NCBI GenBank assembly: GCA_003244245.1 | Contig: QHBY01000198.1 | Location: 1 to 51,090, forward strand | Origin: Pseudonocardiales bacterium | Lineage (GTDB): Bacteria > Actinomycetota > Actinomycetes > Mycobacteriales > Pseudonocardiaceae | Reading direction: 5' to 3' | Length of the DNA: 51,090 nt | Part shown: positions 27,855-35,544 of the stretch, piece after piece | Numbering within the stretch: the first letter of the stretch is position 1 | Layout: each line of letters opens with the position of its first letter | Notes under the pieces: model-generated | Seen by the model: the letters and a program-made list of their open reading frames with translations, nothing else | Told to the model about the DNA's origin: nothing | Databases searched by the model: none | Position numbers and translations under genes: made by a program

Positions 27855-28139
27855 ATGATCGTGGATTGCGACCGGTGTGAGGTGCGCGGCGTCGCCTGCC
27901 AGGACTGCGTTATCACCGTGCTGCTCGGAGCTCTACCGGGAGGTGTGGAGTTGGATGGCACTGAGCAGCTCGCCCTGGACACCCTGGCCGAGGCTGGCAT
28001 GGTGCCCCGTCTGCAACTGGTGGATCGGGATGATTTTGACCAAACGATGCCGACGGGTACCCGTTTCCGGGACCACCTGCGCGATGGCGCCCAGCGGTCC
28101 GCAACTGACTGTGAACGGTCCAGACGGGACGTCGGCTGA
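27855..28139 (+). CDS. Conserved small protein with four N-terminal cysteines
   Basis: A 94-residue cytoplasmic-looking protein beginning MIVDCDRCEVRGVACQDC, with two CxxC pairs that could bind zinc, followed by VITVLLGA and an acidic helix-rich middle containing LDTLAEAGMVPRLQLV. I recall similar short actinobacterial proteins but no assigned function. The last 25 residues are polar and probably disordered. It lies between the two NlpC/P60 genes on the same strand, 126 bp after the first and 189 bp before the second. Confidence 0.75.
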   Translation: MIVDCDRCEVRGVACQDCVITVLLGALPGGVELDGTEQLALDTLAEAGMVPRLQLVDRDDFDQTMPTGTRFRDHLRDGAQRSATDCERSRRDVG

Positions 28140-28222
28140 TCGGCCGAGCCGAACACCGAGCCGGTCACGGTGACGCCCAGCGTGCCCAGCGGCCACTCTG
28201 CAACATACCTCGCTCGCCGGTG

Positions 28223-28250
28223 GTGACAACGTTGGTGACTTTTCGTAATC
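28223..28250 (+). promoter_or_regulatory. GTGAC/GTAATC direct-repeat box before the second NlpC gene
   Basis: GTGAC (28223-28227), GTGAC (28235-28239) and GTAATC (28245-28250) lie in tandem. The last two have the same 5-nt spacer as the box before copy 1. The box is about 80 bp before the start codon, a suitable place for an activator or repressor. Confidence 0.5.
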
Positions 28251-28270
28251 TTCCCGAGACTTTGCGGTAG

Positions 28271-28293
28271 GTGCCGCCCGACCTGGGCGGCAC
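28271..28293 (+). promoter_or_regulatory. Perfect 9-bp hairpin in the leader of the second NlpC gene
   Basis: GTGCCGCCC (28271-28279) pairs with GGGCGGCAC (28285-28293) around a 5-nt loop, 35 nt before the start codon. It could stabilise or attenuate the transcript. It could instead terminate read-through from the upstream gene. No T-tract follows. Confidence 0.4.
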
Positions 28294-28328
28294 GGTAGGC
28301 GGTTCAAGGAAGAGGAGATAGCCGCGAC

Positions 28329-29378
28329 GTGTCGCCGCATCATCGGAAGCGCGGTGTTGTCAAGCGCGGCGTCTCAGCAGTGATGACTGCCGCAACCGTG
28401 GTTGCTCTGGCCACTCTGATACCCAGTCCGGCGACCGCCGATCCCGCGGTGCCCGGAGATGCCGCGCAGCAGCTTTCCGAGCTGAATCGGCAGGCTGAGG
28501 TGCTCACAGAAAGGTGGCACTACGCCCGCGACCAGTTGAACGCCCGCCGTGCCGACCTCGAACGAGCCAGGGCGGATGCCAGCGCGGCTGAAGCTGCCGC
28601 AGATCGCGCCAGGGCGGTCCAAGGCCAGTACCGCGGTCAAGTTGACCGGCTGACCAACGCCTCATTCCAGGGTGCGCGACTCAACCGGCTGTCCGCTCTG
28701 CTGGTCAGTGACTCCCCCCAGGATTTCCTGGACCAGATGTCGGCGCTGGACATGCTGGCGGTGGATAACAAGCAGGCGTTAGACCGGCTCACCGGCGCAG
28801 TCGCGCAAACCCAGCATGCAGAGCACTCGACGAGCGACGCAGCGGCGCGGGCGGCTCAAGCTGAACACGATGCCGCACGGCTCGAAGGCGATCTAACCCG
28901 TTCCCGCGCCGAGATGGACCAGCAGATTCAGGTTGTCACCAAACGCCTCGCCGAGCTGACCCGTCAAGAGCGCGCCGTATACCTCTTCGGCGGCAATATC
29001 CACTTCCCGATCAACCTGGTAGGCACCGGTACTGCGGTTCAAGCGGCGCGGATCGCACTGACCAAGCAAGGCTCGGCGTACGTCTGGGGCGGCGACGGCC
29101 CGATCACGTTCGACTGCTCGGGACTGGTGAAGTGGGCTTTCGAGCAGGCGGGGATGCCGGGTCTGCCGCACTCAGCTGAGGAACAGGCGCGGATGGGTCG
29201 TAGCGTCGGCCGTTTCGAGCTGCAGCCGGGTGATCTCATCGCGCTGTACTCCCCGATCAGCCACATCGGCATCTACGTCGGTGACGGCCTCTATGTGAAC
29301 GCACCACAAAGCGGCGACGTGGTGAAGGTCGTCCCCGTGCCGTGGAGGCAAGTCACCGCGATGAGCCGGATCGGCTGA
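28329..29378 (+). CDS. Secreted NlpC/P60 peptidoglycan endopeptidase (copy 2)
   Basis: A paralogue of the gene at 26685-27728, with the same three-part layout in 349 residues: signal peptide (cleavage near ATA, about 37), coiled coil (about 45-220) and NlpC/P60 domain. Catalytic residues are Cys263 in FDCSGLVKWAF, His312 in SHIGIYVGDG and Asn324 in LYVNAP. Both copies share QMSALD, NAPQSGDVVKV and a final R-I-G, so they come from a duplication. The GTG at 28329 has AGGAGAT 9 nt upstream. Each copy has its own promoter-region box. Distinct substrates or timing are possible but not shown by the sequence. Confidence 0.92.
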   Translation: MSPHHRKRGVVKRGVSAVMTAATVVALATLIPSPATADPAVPGDAAQQLSELNRQAEVLTERWHYARDQLNARRADLERARADASAAEAAADRARAVQGQYRGQVDRLTNASFQGARLNRLSALLVSDSPQDFLDQMSALDMLAVDNKQALDRLTGAVAQTQHAEHSTSDAAARAAQAEHDAARLEGDLTRSRAEMDQQIQVVTKRLAELTRQERAVYLFGGNIHFPINLVGTGTAVQAARIALTKQGSAYVWGGDGPITFDCSGLVKWAFEQAGMPGLPHSAEEQARMGRSVGRFELQPGDLIALYSPISHIGIYVGDGLYVNAPQSGDVVKVVPVPWRQVTAMSRIG

Positions 29379-29413
29379 ACCCACCAGCTGCACACCGCGC
29401 GCGACGCCACCGC

Positions 29414-29419
29414 TACCCT
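29414..29419 (+). promoter_or_regulatory. Leaderless-type -10 of pimB'
   Basis: TACCCT ends 7 nt before the GTG at 29427. Confidence 0.55.
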
Positions 29420-29426
29420 CCGGCGG

Positions 29427-30557
29427 GTGCCACGGATCCTGCTAGTGAGCAACGACTTCCCACCCCGGCCCGGTGGGATCCAGGCGTACCTGCACCAACT
29501 GGCGCTGGCGCTGCCCGCGGGCGCGATCGCCGTCTACGCACCCGACTGGCCGGAAGCGGCGGCCTTCGACGCGGGATTGCCGTTTCCGGTTATCCGCCAT
29601 CGCGGACCCCTCATGATTCCCACGCCCGAGGTACTTCGGCGAGCTGCCGGGCTGCTGCGGGAGCTGCACTGCGACACCGCGTGGTTCGGCGCAGCAGCCC
29701 CGCTGGCTCTGCTGGGTCCGGCATTGCGCCGCGCCGGAGTACGACGAGTCGTGGCTAGCAGCCACGGACACGAGGTGGGCTGGTCGATGTTGCCCCCTGG
29801 TCGGATGGCACTTCGCCGGATCGGTGCGGATGCCGACGTGGTCACGGCCGTGAGCCGGTACACGCGCCGCCGGGTTGCCTCAGCGTTCGGGCCCCGGGCT
29901 GCCCTGGAGATCCTCTCGCCGGGCGTGGACTGTGCAGCGTTTCGTCCGGATCCAGCCGCGCGCGCCGAGATCCGGCGACGCCACCGGTTGGGTGATGCCC
30001 CGGTAGTGCTGTGCGTGTCCCGGCTGGTGGCTCGCAAGGGTCAAGACATGCTGGTGCGGGCATTACCTGCGATCCGGCGCCAGGTACCGGGGGCCATGCT
30101 CCTACTCGTCGGAGACGGACCCCGGCGGCCGCGTTTGCACCGGCTGGCGGAGTCGGGTGGCGTCGCTGACGCCGTGGTGTACACCGGAGCAGTGTCGTGG
30201 GCTGAGTTGCCCGCCTACTACGCCGCTGGCGACGTCTTCGCGATGCCCTGCCGGACCCGAGGCCACGGGCTAGACGTTGAGGGGTTCGGTCTGGTGTTCC
30301 TGGAGGCCTCTGCCGCCGGCTTGCCGCTGGTGGTTGGTGACGCCGGCGGGGCGGGGGAGACGGTTCGCGTAGGCGATACCGGCGAGCTGGTGAACGGTCG
30401 CGACGTGGCGGCGGTAACCCGGGCCGTCGCGACCCTGCTGGCCGATCCAGAGGCCGCTGTGGCGATGGGCCGGCGGGGACGACGCTGGATGCTGCAGAAC
30501 TGGGACTGGTCGTGCCGCCGCCAGCAGCTCGGAGAACTGCTGCTGGACACTCGCTAG
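29427..30557 (+). CDS. pimB: GT4 glycosyltransferase, PimB'-type mannosyltransferase
   Basis: PimB' adds the second mannose to phosphatidylinositol monomannoside from GDP-mannose at the cytoplasmic membrane face. The 376-residue GT-B protein begins MPRILLVSNDFPPRPGGIQAY with the acceptor-side glycine loop, has SSHGHEVGW, the donor-domain CVSRLVARKGQD, and the retaining EX7E motif in EGFGLVFLEASAAG. The position, convergent with fadD15 (4-bp overlap) and downstream of the NlpC genes, matches Rv2188c. That context is the main reason to choose PimB' over other GT4 enzymes. Confidence 0.88.
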   Translation: MPRILLVSNDFPPRPGGIQAYLHQLALALPAGAIAVYAPDWPEAAAFDAGLPFPVIRHRGPLMIPTPEVLRRAAGLLRELHCDTAWFGAAAPLALLGPALRRAGVRRVVASSHGHEVGWSMLPPGRMALRRIGADADVVTAVSRYTRRRVASAFGPRAALEILSPGVDCAAFRPDPAARAEIRRRHRLGDAPVVLCVSRLVARKGQDMLVRALPAIRRQVPGAMLLLVGDGPRRPRLHRLAESGGVADAVVYTGAVSWAELPAYYAAGDVFAMPCRTRGHGLDVEGFGLVFLEASAAGLPLVVGDAGGAGETVRVGDTGELVNGRDVAAVTRAVATLLADPEAAVAMGRRGRRWMLQNWDWSCRRQQLGELLLDTR

Positions 30558-32365
30558 GCGTAGAGCGCCTCGATCTCGGCGGCGAACTCCTCGGCCACCA
30601 CCGCACGCTTCACCTTCAGACTCGGGGTGAGCTGGCCGCCGGCCTCGGTGAAGTCACCTGGCAGGACGCGGAACTTGCGGATCGCCTCAGCTCTGGAAAC
30701 GGCCTTGTTCGCATCGTCCACCGCGCGCTGCACCTCGGCGCGCAGGTCTGGATCATCGATCAGGTCTTCGGCAGAGCGGCCAGCAGGCTTGCTGTGCTCG
30801 GCCCGCCAGGCCGGCAGCGCCTCAGCGTCGAGGGTGATGAGGGCGGCGATGAAGCGCTGCTTGTCGCCCACGACCAGGCATTGGCTGATCAGTCGATGGG
30901 CCCGGATCCGGTCTTCCAGCGCTGCCGGGGAGACGTTCTTTCCTGTCGCCGTGACGATGATCTCCTTCTTGCGACCGGTGATCCGCAGGAAGCCGTCCGC
31001 ATCGAGCTCTCCGAGGTCGCCGGTGTGAAACCAGCCGTCGACGAGAGCTTCCTGGGTTACCTGATCGTTGTGCCAATACCGGCGCAGCACTCCGGGGCTC
31101 TTGACCAGCACCTCGCCGTCATCATCGATCTTGATCGTGACACCGGGCAACGGCTGCCCCACCGTGCCTATCTTGACCTGTTTCTCGGTGTTCACCGTGG
31201 CTGGTGCGCTGGTCTCAGTCAGCCCGTAGCCCTCGAAGACCGGCACTCCGACACCGCGGAAGAAGTGTCCGAGCCGCTCGCCCAGAGGGGCGCCACCAGA
31301 GACGGCTGCGAGACACCGGCCGCCGAGCACCGCCCGGAGCTTGGAGTAGACCAGTTGGTCGAATAAGGCATGCTTGGCGCGCAACGCGAGTCCGGCTCCG
31401 CCGGTTTCCTGGGCACGGCTCCATTCGACGGCGGTGGCTGCGGCGATGTCGAAGATGCGGCCCTTGCCATCAGCATGTGCCTTTTGCCTGACCAAGTTGT
31501 AAACTTTTTCGAACACCCGGGGCACAGCCAGCACGAGCGTGGGCCGGAAGTCAGCCAGCTCGGCGACCAGGTTCTTCACATCCGGGGTGTGGCCGAGGGT
31601 GATCCGGGCGTACACACAGCAGCACTGGATGATCCGGGCGAACACGTGTGCCAGCGGAATGAACAGCAGCAGTGAGTTCTCCGGTTGCATCAGGCCGGTG
31701 AACTCCGACACCGCGGACCGGGTCACGGCGAGCAGGTTGCGGTGGGTGATCTCGCAACCCTTCGGCCGGCCCGTCGTCCCTGACGTGTAGATCAGCGTCG
31801 CCAGGTCTTCGGCGCCCACTGTGGTGGCGCGTTCGCGCACGGCGTCGTCAGTGATCTCGGCGCCCAGCGCGGTGAGCTCGTCGATGGCCACACGTGGCTT
31901 GCCGTTCGTTGTCGCCGGGTCGATCTGCCACACCAGCGCCGGAGCGCCCAACCGATCAACCAACCCTTGGACCATCTCGCGGTGAGCGGGGCTTTCGACC
32001 ACTACCGCCTTGGCGCCCGAATCGGAAAGGATCCACTCAACCTGCTCGGCGGAGGATGTCTCATAGATCGGCACCGTGGATCCGCCGGCGGCCCAGATCG
32101 CGTAGTCCAGAAGGGTCCACTCGTAGCGAGTCTTGGACATCAGCGCGATTCGATCCCCGCGCTCGATACCCGCTGCAATGAGACCTTTGGCCACAGCGGT
32201 CACCTGACCGGCGAATTCCCTTGCTGTGACGTCTATCCAGCCGCCGTCGATCCGGCGGCGGAAGCTGGCGCTGCCGGCGAAGCGCTCAGCATTGACCCAC
32301 ACCGCATCGGTGAGGTTCTCGTCGTCATCCACCGTAGTGGTGGCGGGGACCGTGAACTCCCGCAC
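30554..32365 (-). CDS. fadD15: Long-chain fatty acid-CoA ligase, FadD15-like
   Basis: An adenylate-forming enzyme that activates fatty acids to acyl-CoA. The 603 residues contain the AMP-binding signature LIYTSGTTGRPKGCE, VYETSSAEQV-like segments (VPIYETSSAEQVEW), EGYGLTETSAP, and the C-terminal hinge region TGDLGELDADGFLRITGRKK ahead of the catalytic lysine region near LTPSLKVKR. The GTG at 32365, giving VREFTVPATTTV, is supported by GGAGG 5 nt upstream (32371-32375, minus strand). The gene matches Rv2187 in sequence features and place. Its 3' end overlaps the convergent pimB' by 4 bp. Confidence 0.94.
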   Translation of the reverse strand: MREFTVPATTTVDDDENLTDAVWVNAERFAGSASFRRRIDGGWIDVTAREFAGQVTAVAKGLIAAGIERGDRIALMSKTRYEWTLLDYAIWAAGGSTVPIYETSSAEQVEWILSDSGAKAVVVESPAHREMVQGLVDRLGAPALVWQIDPATTNGKPRVAIDELTALGAEITDDAVRERATTVGAEDLATLIYTSGTTGRPKGCEITHRNLLAVTRSAVSEFTGLMQPENSLLLFIPLAHVFARIIQCCCVYARITLGHTPDVKNLVAELADFRPTLVLAVPRVFEKVYNLVRQKAHADGKGRIFDIAAATAVEWSRAQETGGAGLALRAKHALFDQLVYSKLRAVLGGRCLAAVSGGAPLGERLGHFFRGVGVPVFEGYGLTETSAPATVNTEKQVKIGTVGQPLPGVTIKIDDDGEVLVKSPGVLRRYWHNDQVTQEALVDGWFHTGDLGELDADGFLRITGRKKEIIVTATGKNVSPAALEDRIRAHRLISQCLVVGDKQRFIAALITLDAEALPAWRAEHSKPAGRSAEDLIDDPDLRAEVQRAVDDANKAVSRAEAIRKFRVLPGDFTEAGGQLTPSLKVKRAVVAEEFAAEIEALYA

Positions 32366-32433
32366 GGGTACCTCCGCTGCTCGGCGTTCTCCAGTACTGC
32401 CTGGCAACGTATCGCGCCCATGCCAGCGCGGGG

Positions 32434-32439
32434 TAGCCT
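32434..32439 (+). promoter_or_regulatory. Leaderless-type -10 of the metallophosphoesterase gene
   Basis: TAGCCT ends 8 nt before the GTG at 32448. The 82-bp gap to fadD15 must also hold the promoter of that divergent gene. Confidence 0.5.
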
Positions 32440-32447
32440 GCCTGATC

Positions 32448-33236
32448 GTGCGGGTCCACGTGGTGTCCGACGTGCACGGTAACGTGGACGCGCTGGCCAG
32501 GGCGGGCGCAGGCGCTGATGCGCTGCTGGTGCTCGGGGACCTGATCGACTTCGTGAACTACCACGATTACTCCGCTGGCATTCTGGGTTCGGTGTTCGGG
32601 ACCGCTGCGGTTCGCCGGTTCGCGGAACTGCGCTGCGGCGGGGCACCGGGCGAGGCGTACGCGTTCGTGCGGCAGCTGTGGGCTCAGATCCCGGACTCCC
32701 GCGAGGTCATCCGCGAGGCCATCGTCGAGCAGTACGAGCGGCTGTTCGCGGTGCTGCCCAGCCCGGCGTACGTCACCCCTGGCAATGTGGACCTGCCCGA
32801 GCTGTGGCCGAGGTTCGCGCGCTCCGGCGTGCACCTGCTGGACGGGCAGACCGTCGAGATCGGCGGTCTGCGCTGCGGTTTCGTCGGCGGAGGTCTGTTA
32901 CCGGACGGAGTCGCCCCGCGGCGGGATCCGGTGTTTCGCTCGTACTTGCGCACTCCAGAGCAGTATGCGGGGGCGGTCTCGGCGCTCGGGCGGGTGGACA
33001 TGCTGTGTAGCCACATTCCGCCGGCGATCCCTGAGCTGCTCTACGACGTGCAGGCCCGACGGTCCGAGCTCGGCTCCGAGCAACTGCTGGTGGTGATCTA
33101 TCGGGACCGGCCGCGCGTCGCGCTGTTCGGGCACGTGCATCAGCCGCTGGCCCGTCGGGTCCGGGTGGGCCGGACCGAATGCGTCAATGTAGGGCATTTC
33201 CAGCGGACCGGGTCCCCGCACGTGTTGCGGTGGTGA
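32448..33236 (+). CDS. Calcineurin-like metallophosphoesterase
   Basis: A 262-residue phosphoesterase of unknown substrate. The di-metal motifs appear in order: SDVHGN (D-x-H), LGDLIDF (G-D), TPGNVDLPELWPRF (G-N-D-type), SHIPP, and the final GHVHQP. There is no signal peptide, so it is cytoplasmic. The GTG at 32448 begins VRVHVVSDVHGN directly at the first strand and fits a leaderless hexamer; a longer in-frame reading overlaps fadD15 antisense and is rejected. It is followed 38 bp later by the SRPBCC gene. Confidence 0.9.
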   Translation: MRVHVVSDVHGNVDALARAGAGADALLVLGDLIDFVNYHDYSAGILGSVFGTAAVRRFAELRCGGAPGEAYAFVRQLWAQIPDSREVIREAIVEQYERLFAVLPSPAYVTPGNVDLPELWPRFARSGVHLLDGQTVEIGGLRCGFVGGGLLPDGVAPRRDPVFRSYLRTPEQYAGAVSALGRVDMLCSHIPPAIPELLYDVQARRSELGSEQLLVVIYRDRPRVALFGHVHQPLARRVRVGRTECVNVGHFQRTGSPHVLRW

Positions 33237-33261
33237 CCACTCCCGGTCGCGATGTCCCGGG

Positions 33262-33267
33262 TAACCT
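33262..33267 (+). promoter_or_regulatory. Leaderless-type -10 of the SRPBCC gene
   Basis: TAACCT ends 7 nt before the ATG at 33275. Confidence 0.55.
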
Positions 33268-33274
33268 GCGCGCC

Positions 33275-33712
33275 ATGCCCGACCAGTCAACCCAGTCCCT
33301 CGTCATCAACGCCGATCCTCAGACGATCATGGACGTGATTGCTGACTTCTCGGCCTACCCGCAATGGGCGTTGACGGTAAAGAAGGCCGAGGTGGTGGTC
33401 TCCGGCGAAGATGATCGCGCGGAGCGGGTCCGGTTCTCGCTGGACGCCGGCCTGATCAAGGACGAGTACGTGCTTGATTATGTCTGGTCTTTGGACGGGC
33501 TGACAGTCGCTTGGGAACTGGTCGAGGGCCAGCTGCAGAAGGCGCAGCACGGCTCCTATGTGCTGGAACCGCTGGGCGTGGCGACCAACGTGACCTACAG
33601 CCTCACGGTCGACCTTGCGATTCCCATGATTGGAATGATCAAGCGAAAAGCCGAGAAGGTCATCATGGACACCGCCCTGAGGGAGCTCAAACGCCGGGTA
33701 GAGGCGTGCTGA
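33275..33712 (+). CDS. SRPBCC family (START-like) protein
   Basis: A 145-residue helix-grip protein of the polyketide cyclase/dehydrase-like SRPBCC superfamily, which bind hydrophobic ligands. The N-terminal strand SLVINADPQTIMDVIADFSAY and PQW, and the long C-terminal helix IPMIGMIKRKAEKVIMDTAL, are typical. It corresponds in place and size to Rv2185c, whose ligand is not known to me. It converges on the next gene with a 3-bp gap. Confidence 0.9.
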   Translation: MPDQSTQSLVINADPQTIMDVIADFSAYPQWALTVKKAEVVVSGEDDRAERVRFSLDAGLIKDEYVLDYVWSLDGLTVAWELVEGQLQKAQHGSYVLEPLGVATNVTYSLTVDLAIPMIGMIKRKAEKVIMDTALRELKRRVEAC

Positions 33713-33715
33713 GGG

Positions 33716-34078
33716 CTAGAGCTGCGCCCCGTCGTCGGATCCTTCCGGTGCCGCGTCGGACCGCAGCCCGATCACCAGCCAACCGATCCCGGCGGTGCCG
33801 GCGAGCAGGCCCAGCGGTGTTGCCACCCGCTCACCCAGACCCAGCAGATTCGGCAGTGCTAGCAACAGCACGCCAACGGTGAGCGCAAGCACGCCGCCTA
33901 CCGTTCGGGCTCGCGGTATCGGCAACGGCGCTGGCTCCGGCGGCTCGAAATGGTCCTCATGGGCGTCACTCGCTGGCCAACGTGGTTCTTCTGGCTCGGT
34001 GAAGGTCAACTCCAGACTCCACTTTCCGTGCTCGGGTGGGTTCGCTACCGGCGCTGACGGTACCGGGTGCAGCGCCAC
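33716..34078 (-). CDS. Small membrane protein of unknown function
   Basis: A 120-residue protein with a proline- and glutamate-rich N-terminal half (FTEPEEPRWPASDAHEDHFE) and two transmembrane helices (about 67-88 and 93-113: GGVLALTVGVLLLALP and GLLAGTAGIGWLVIGL), ending in an acidic tail. I do not recognise a named family. The GTG at 34078 gives VALHPVPSAPVANPP. A longer in-frame reading crosses the start region of the divergent acyltransferase and looks non-coding. It lies where M. tuberculosis has Rv2183c-Rv2184c. Confidence 0.7.
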   Translation of the reverse strand: MALHPVPSAPVANPPEHGKWSLELTFTEPEEPRWPASDAHEDHFEPPEPAPLPIPRARTVGGVLALTVGVLLLALPNLLGLGERVATPLGLLAGTAGIGWLVIGLRSDAAPEGSDDGAQL

Positions 34079-34213
34079 TGAATGCTGTATCGAACCCCGC
34101 GCCCTCCCGAGCTGCGTACGCCAGGGTGGAGCGCGGCCGTTGTGCCCCGGATACCGTGCTCCGTACGCTGGTTGGCATGCGGCCCGCGAGGGCAAGGGAA
34201 GGATCGGTTGGCG

Positions 34214-34918
34214 GTGTTCTACTGGCTGCTCAAACACTTGCTGCTCGGCCCGTTGATGCGGTTGACATGCAACCCTCAGGTCCAGGGCGCCGAGCATATC
34301 CCCGATCGCGGGGGCGCCATTCTGGCCAGCAATCACCTCGCGGTCGCCGACTCCTTCTTCCTGCCCCTGATGATCCGTCGCCGGCTGACGTTCTTGGCCA
34401 AGCGAGAGTACTTCACCACCCCTGGGGTGCGGGGATGGTTCAAGCGGCAGTTTTTCAAGGCAGCCGGTCAGGTCCCCATCGACCGCTCCAGCGCATCGGC
34501 CGCGCAGGCCGCGCTGGGCACCGGTGTGCGGTTGTTAGCTCATGGCAAACTGCTCGGTATATATCCGGAAGGGACTCGGTCTCCGGACGGCCGGTTGTAC
34601 AAGGGCAAGACCGGCGTCGCCCGGATGGCGTTGGAGGCCGGCGTCCCGGTGATCCCGGTCGTAATGGTAGGCACCGACAAGGTCAGCCCCATCGGCAAAA
34701 AAATGTGGCGCCCGCATCCCGTTGAAATACGCTTCGGCGCGCCGCTGGACTTCTCTCGCTACGCGGGCCTGGCCAGTGACCGGTTCGTCGAGCGATCCAT
34801 GGTTGACGAGATCATGTACTCCTTGATGGAGCTTTCCGGGCAGGAATACGTCGACAGATACGCGACCTCGCTCAAAGAGCGTGAGCCGCCTCCGCGGCTG
34901 GCCCTTAAGGCGTCCTGA
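34214..34918 (+). CDS. 1-acyl-glycerol-3-phosphate acyltransferase family protein
   Basis: A PlsC-type acyltransferase of phospholipid synthesis, similar to Rv2182c. The 234 residues have the N-terminal membrane-associated VFYWLLKHLLLGPLMRL, the catalytic H-x4-D in SNHLAVADS, the acceptor-binding YPEGTRSPDG, and GVPVIPVVMVGTD. The GTG at 34214 aligns with the known N-terminus and has AAGGA 10 nt upstream; a TTG at 34208 is the alternative. With pimB' and fadD15 it suggests a local emphasis on envelope lipids. Confidence 0.9.
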   Translation: MFYWLLKHLLLGPLMRLTCNPQVQGAEHIPDRGGAILASNHLAVADSFFLPLMIRRRLTFLAKREYFTTPGVRGWFKRQFFKAAGQVPIDRSSASAAQAALGTGVRLLAHGKLLGIYPEGTRSPDGRLYKGKTGVARMALEAGVPVIPVVMVGTDKVSPIGKKMWRPHPVEIRFGAPLDFSRYAGLASDRFVERSMVDEIMYSLMELSGQEYVDRYATSLKEREPPPRLALKAS

Positions 34919-34942
34919 TCGACCCGGTTCGCCAGCGCTGCG

Positions 34943-34948
34943 TAGGCT
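34943..34948 (+). promoter_or_regulatory. Leaderless-type -10 of the exoribonuclease gene
   Basis: TAGGCT ends 8 nt before the GTG at 34957. Confidence 0.5.
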
Positions 34949-34956
34949 GATCGACC

Positions 34957-35460
34957 GTGCGGTTCTTCTACGACTGCGAGTTCATCGAGGATGGGATCAC
35001 CATCGAGCTGATCTCCATCGGGGTGGTGGACGAGCAGGGTCGGGAGTACTACGCGGTATCCACCGAGTTCGATCCGGAGCGGGCCGGCGACTGGGTGCGA
35101 GCACACGTTTTGCCGAAGCTGCCGTCGCCGGCCGACCGGGCATGGCGCGGGCGGGCGGAAATCCGGGACACGTTGCTGGAGTTTCTCACCGCGTCTGGCG
35201 AGCGGGTGGAGCTGTGGGCCTGGTTCGCCGCCTACGACCACGTCGCTCTCGCCCAACTGTGGGGCCCGATGCCATCATTGCCCCGGACGCTACCTAGGTT
35301 TACTCGGGACCTGCGGCAGCGCTGGGAGGATGCCGGCAAGCCGGCGTTGCCCCCGCCGCCCAGTAACGCCCACGACGCGGTGGCCGACGCCCGTTACAAC
35401 CTCGCCCGGTGGCGGGTGATCGAGCAGCACCGCCTGGCGCAGCGAAGCCGTCCCCGTTGA
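34957..35460 (+). CDS. 3'-5' exoribonuclease, Rv2179c-like (RNase AS type)
   Basis: A 167-residue DEDDh-family exonuclease. The metal ligands are visible as Asp and Glu in FYDCEFIEDG, an aspartate in WFAAYDHVAL, and the general-base histidine with the last aspartate in NAHDAVADARYN. The closest known protein, M. tuberculosis Rv2179c, degrades adenylate-rich RNA 3' ends. The tail after residue 150 is basic. The gene follows the acyltransferase by 38 bp and precedes pfkA by 84 bp. Confidence 0.9.
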   Translation: MRFFYDCEFIEDGITIELISIGVVDEQGREYYAVSTEFDPERAGDWVRAHVLPKLPSPADRAWRGRAEIRDTLLEFLTASGERVELWAWFAAYDHVALAQLWGPMPSLPRTLPRFTRDLRQRWEDAGKPALPPPPSNAHDAVADARYNLARWRVIEQHRLAQRSRPR

Positions 35461-35544
35461 CCTGCGGCTTTGCCGCATCGATCCTCCTCATGCCAGGCTC
35501 TCGCCCGTTAATCCAGTATTGCAAACGGGGAAGGGCGAATCGAC

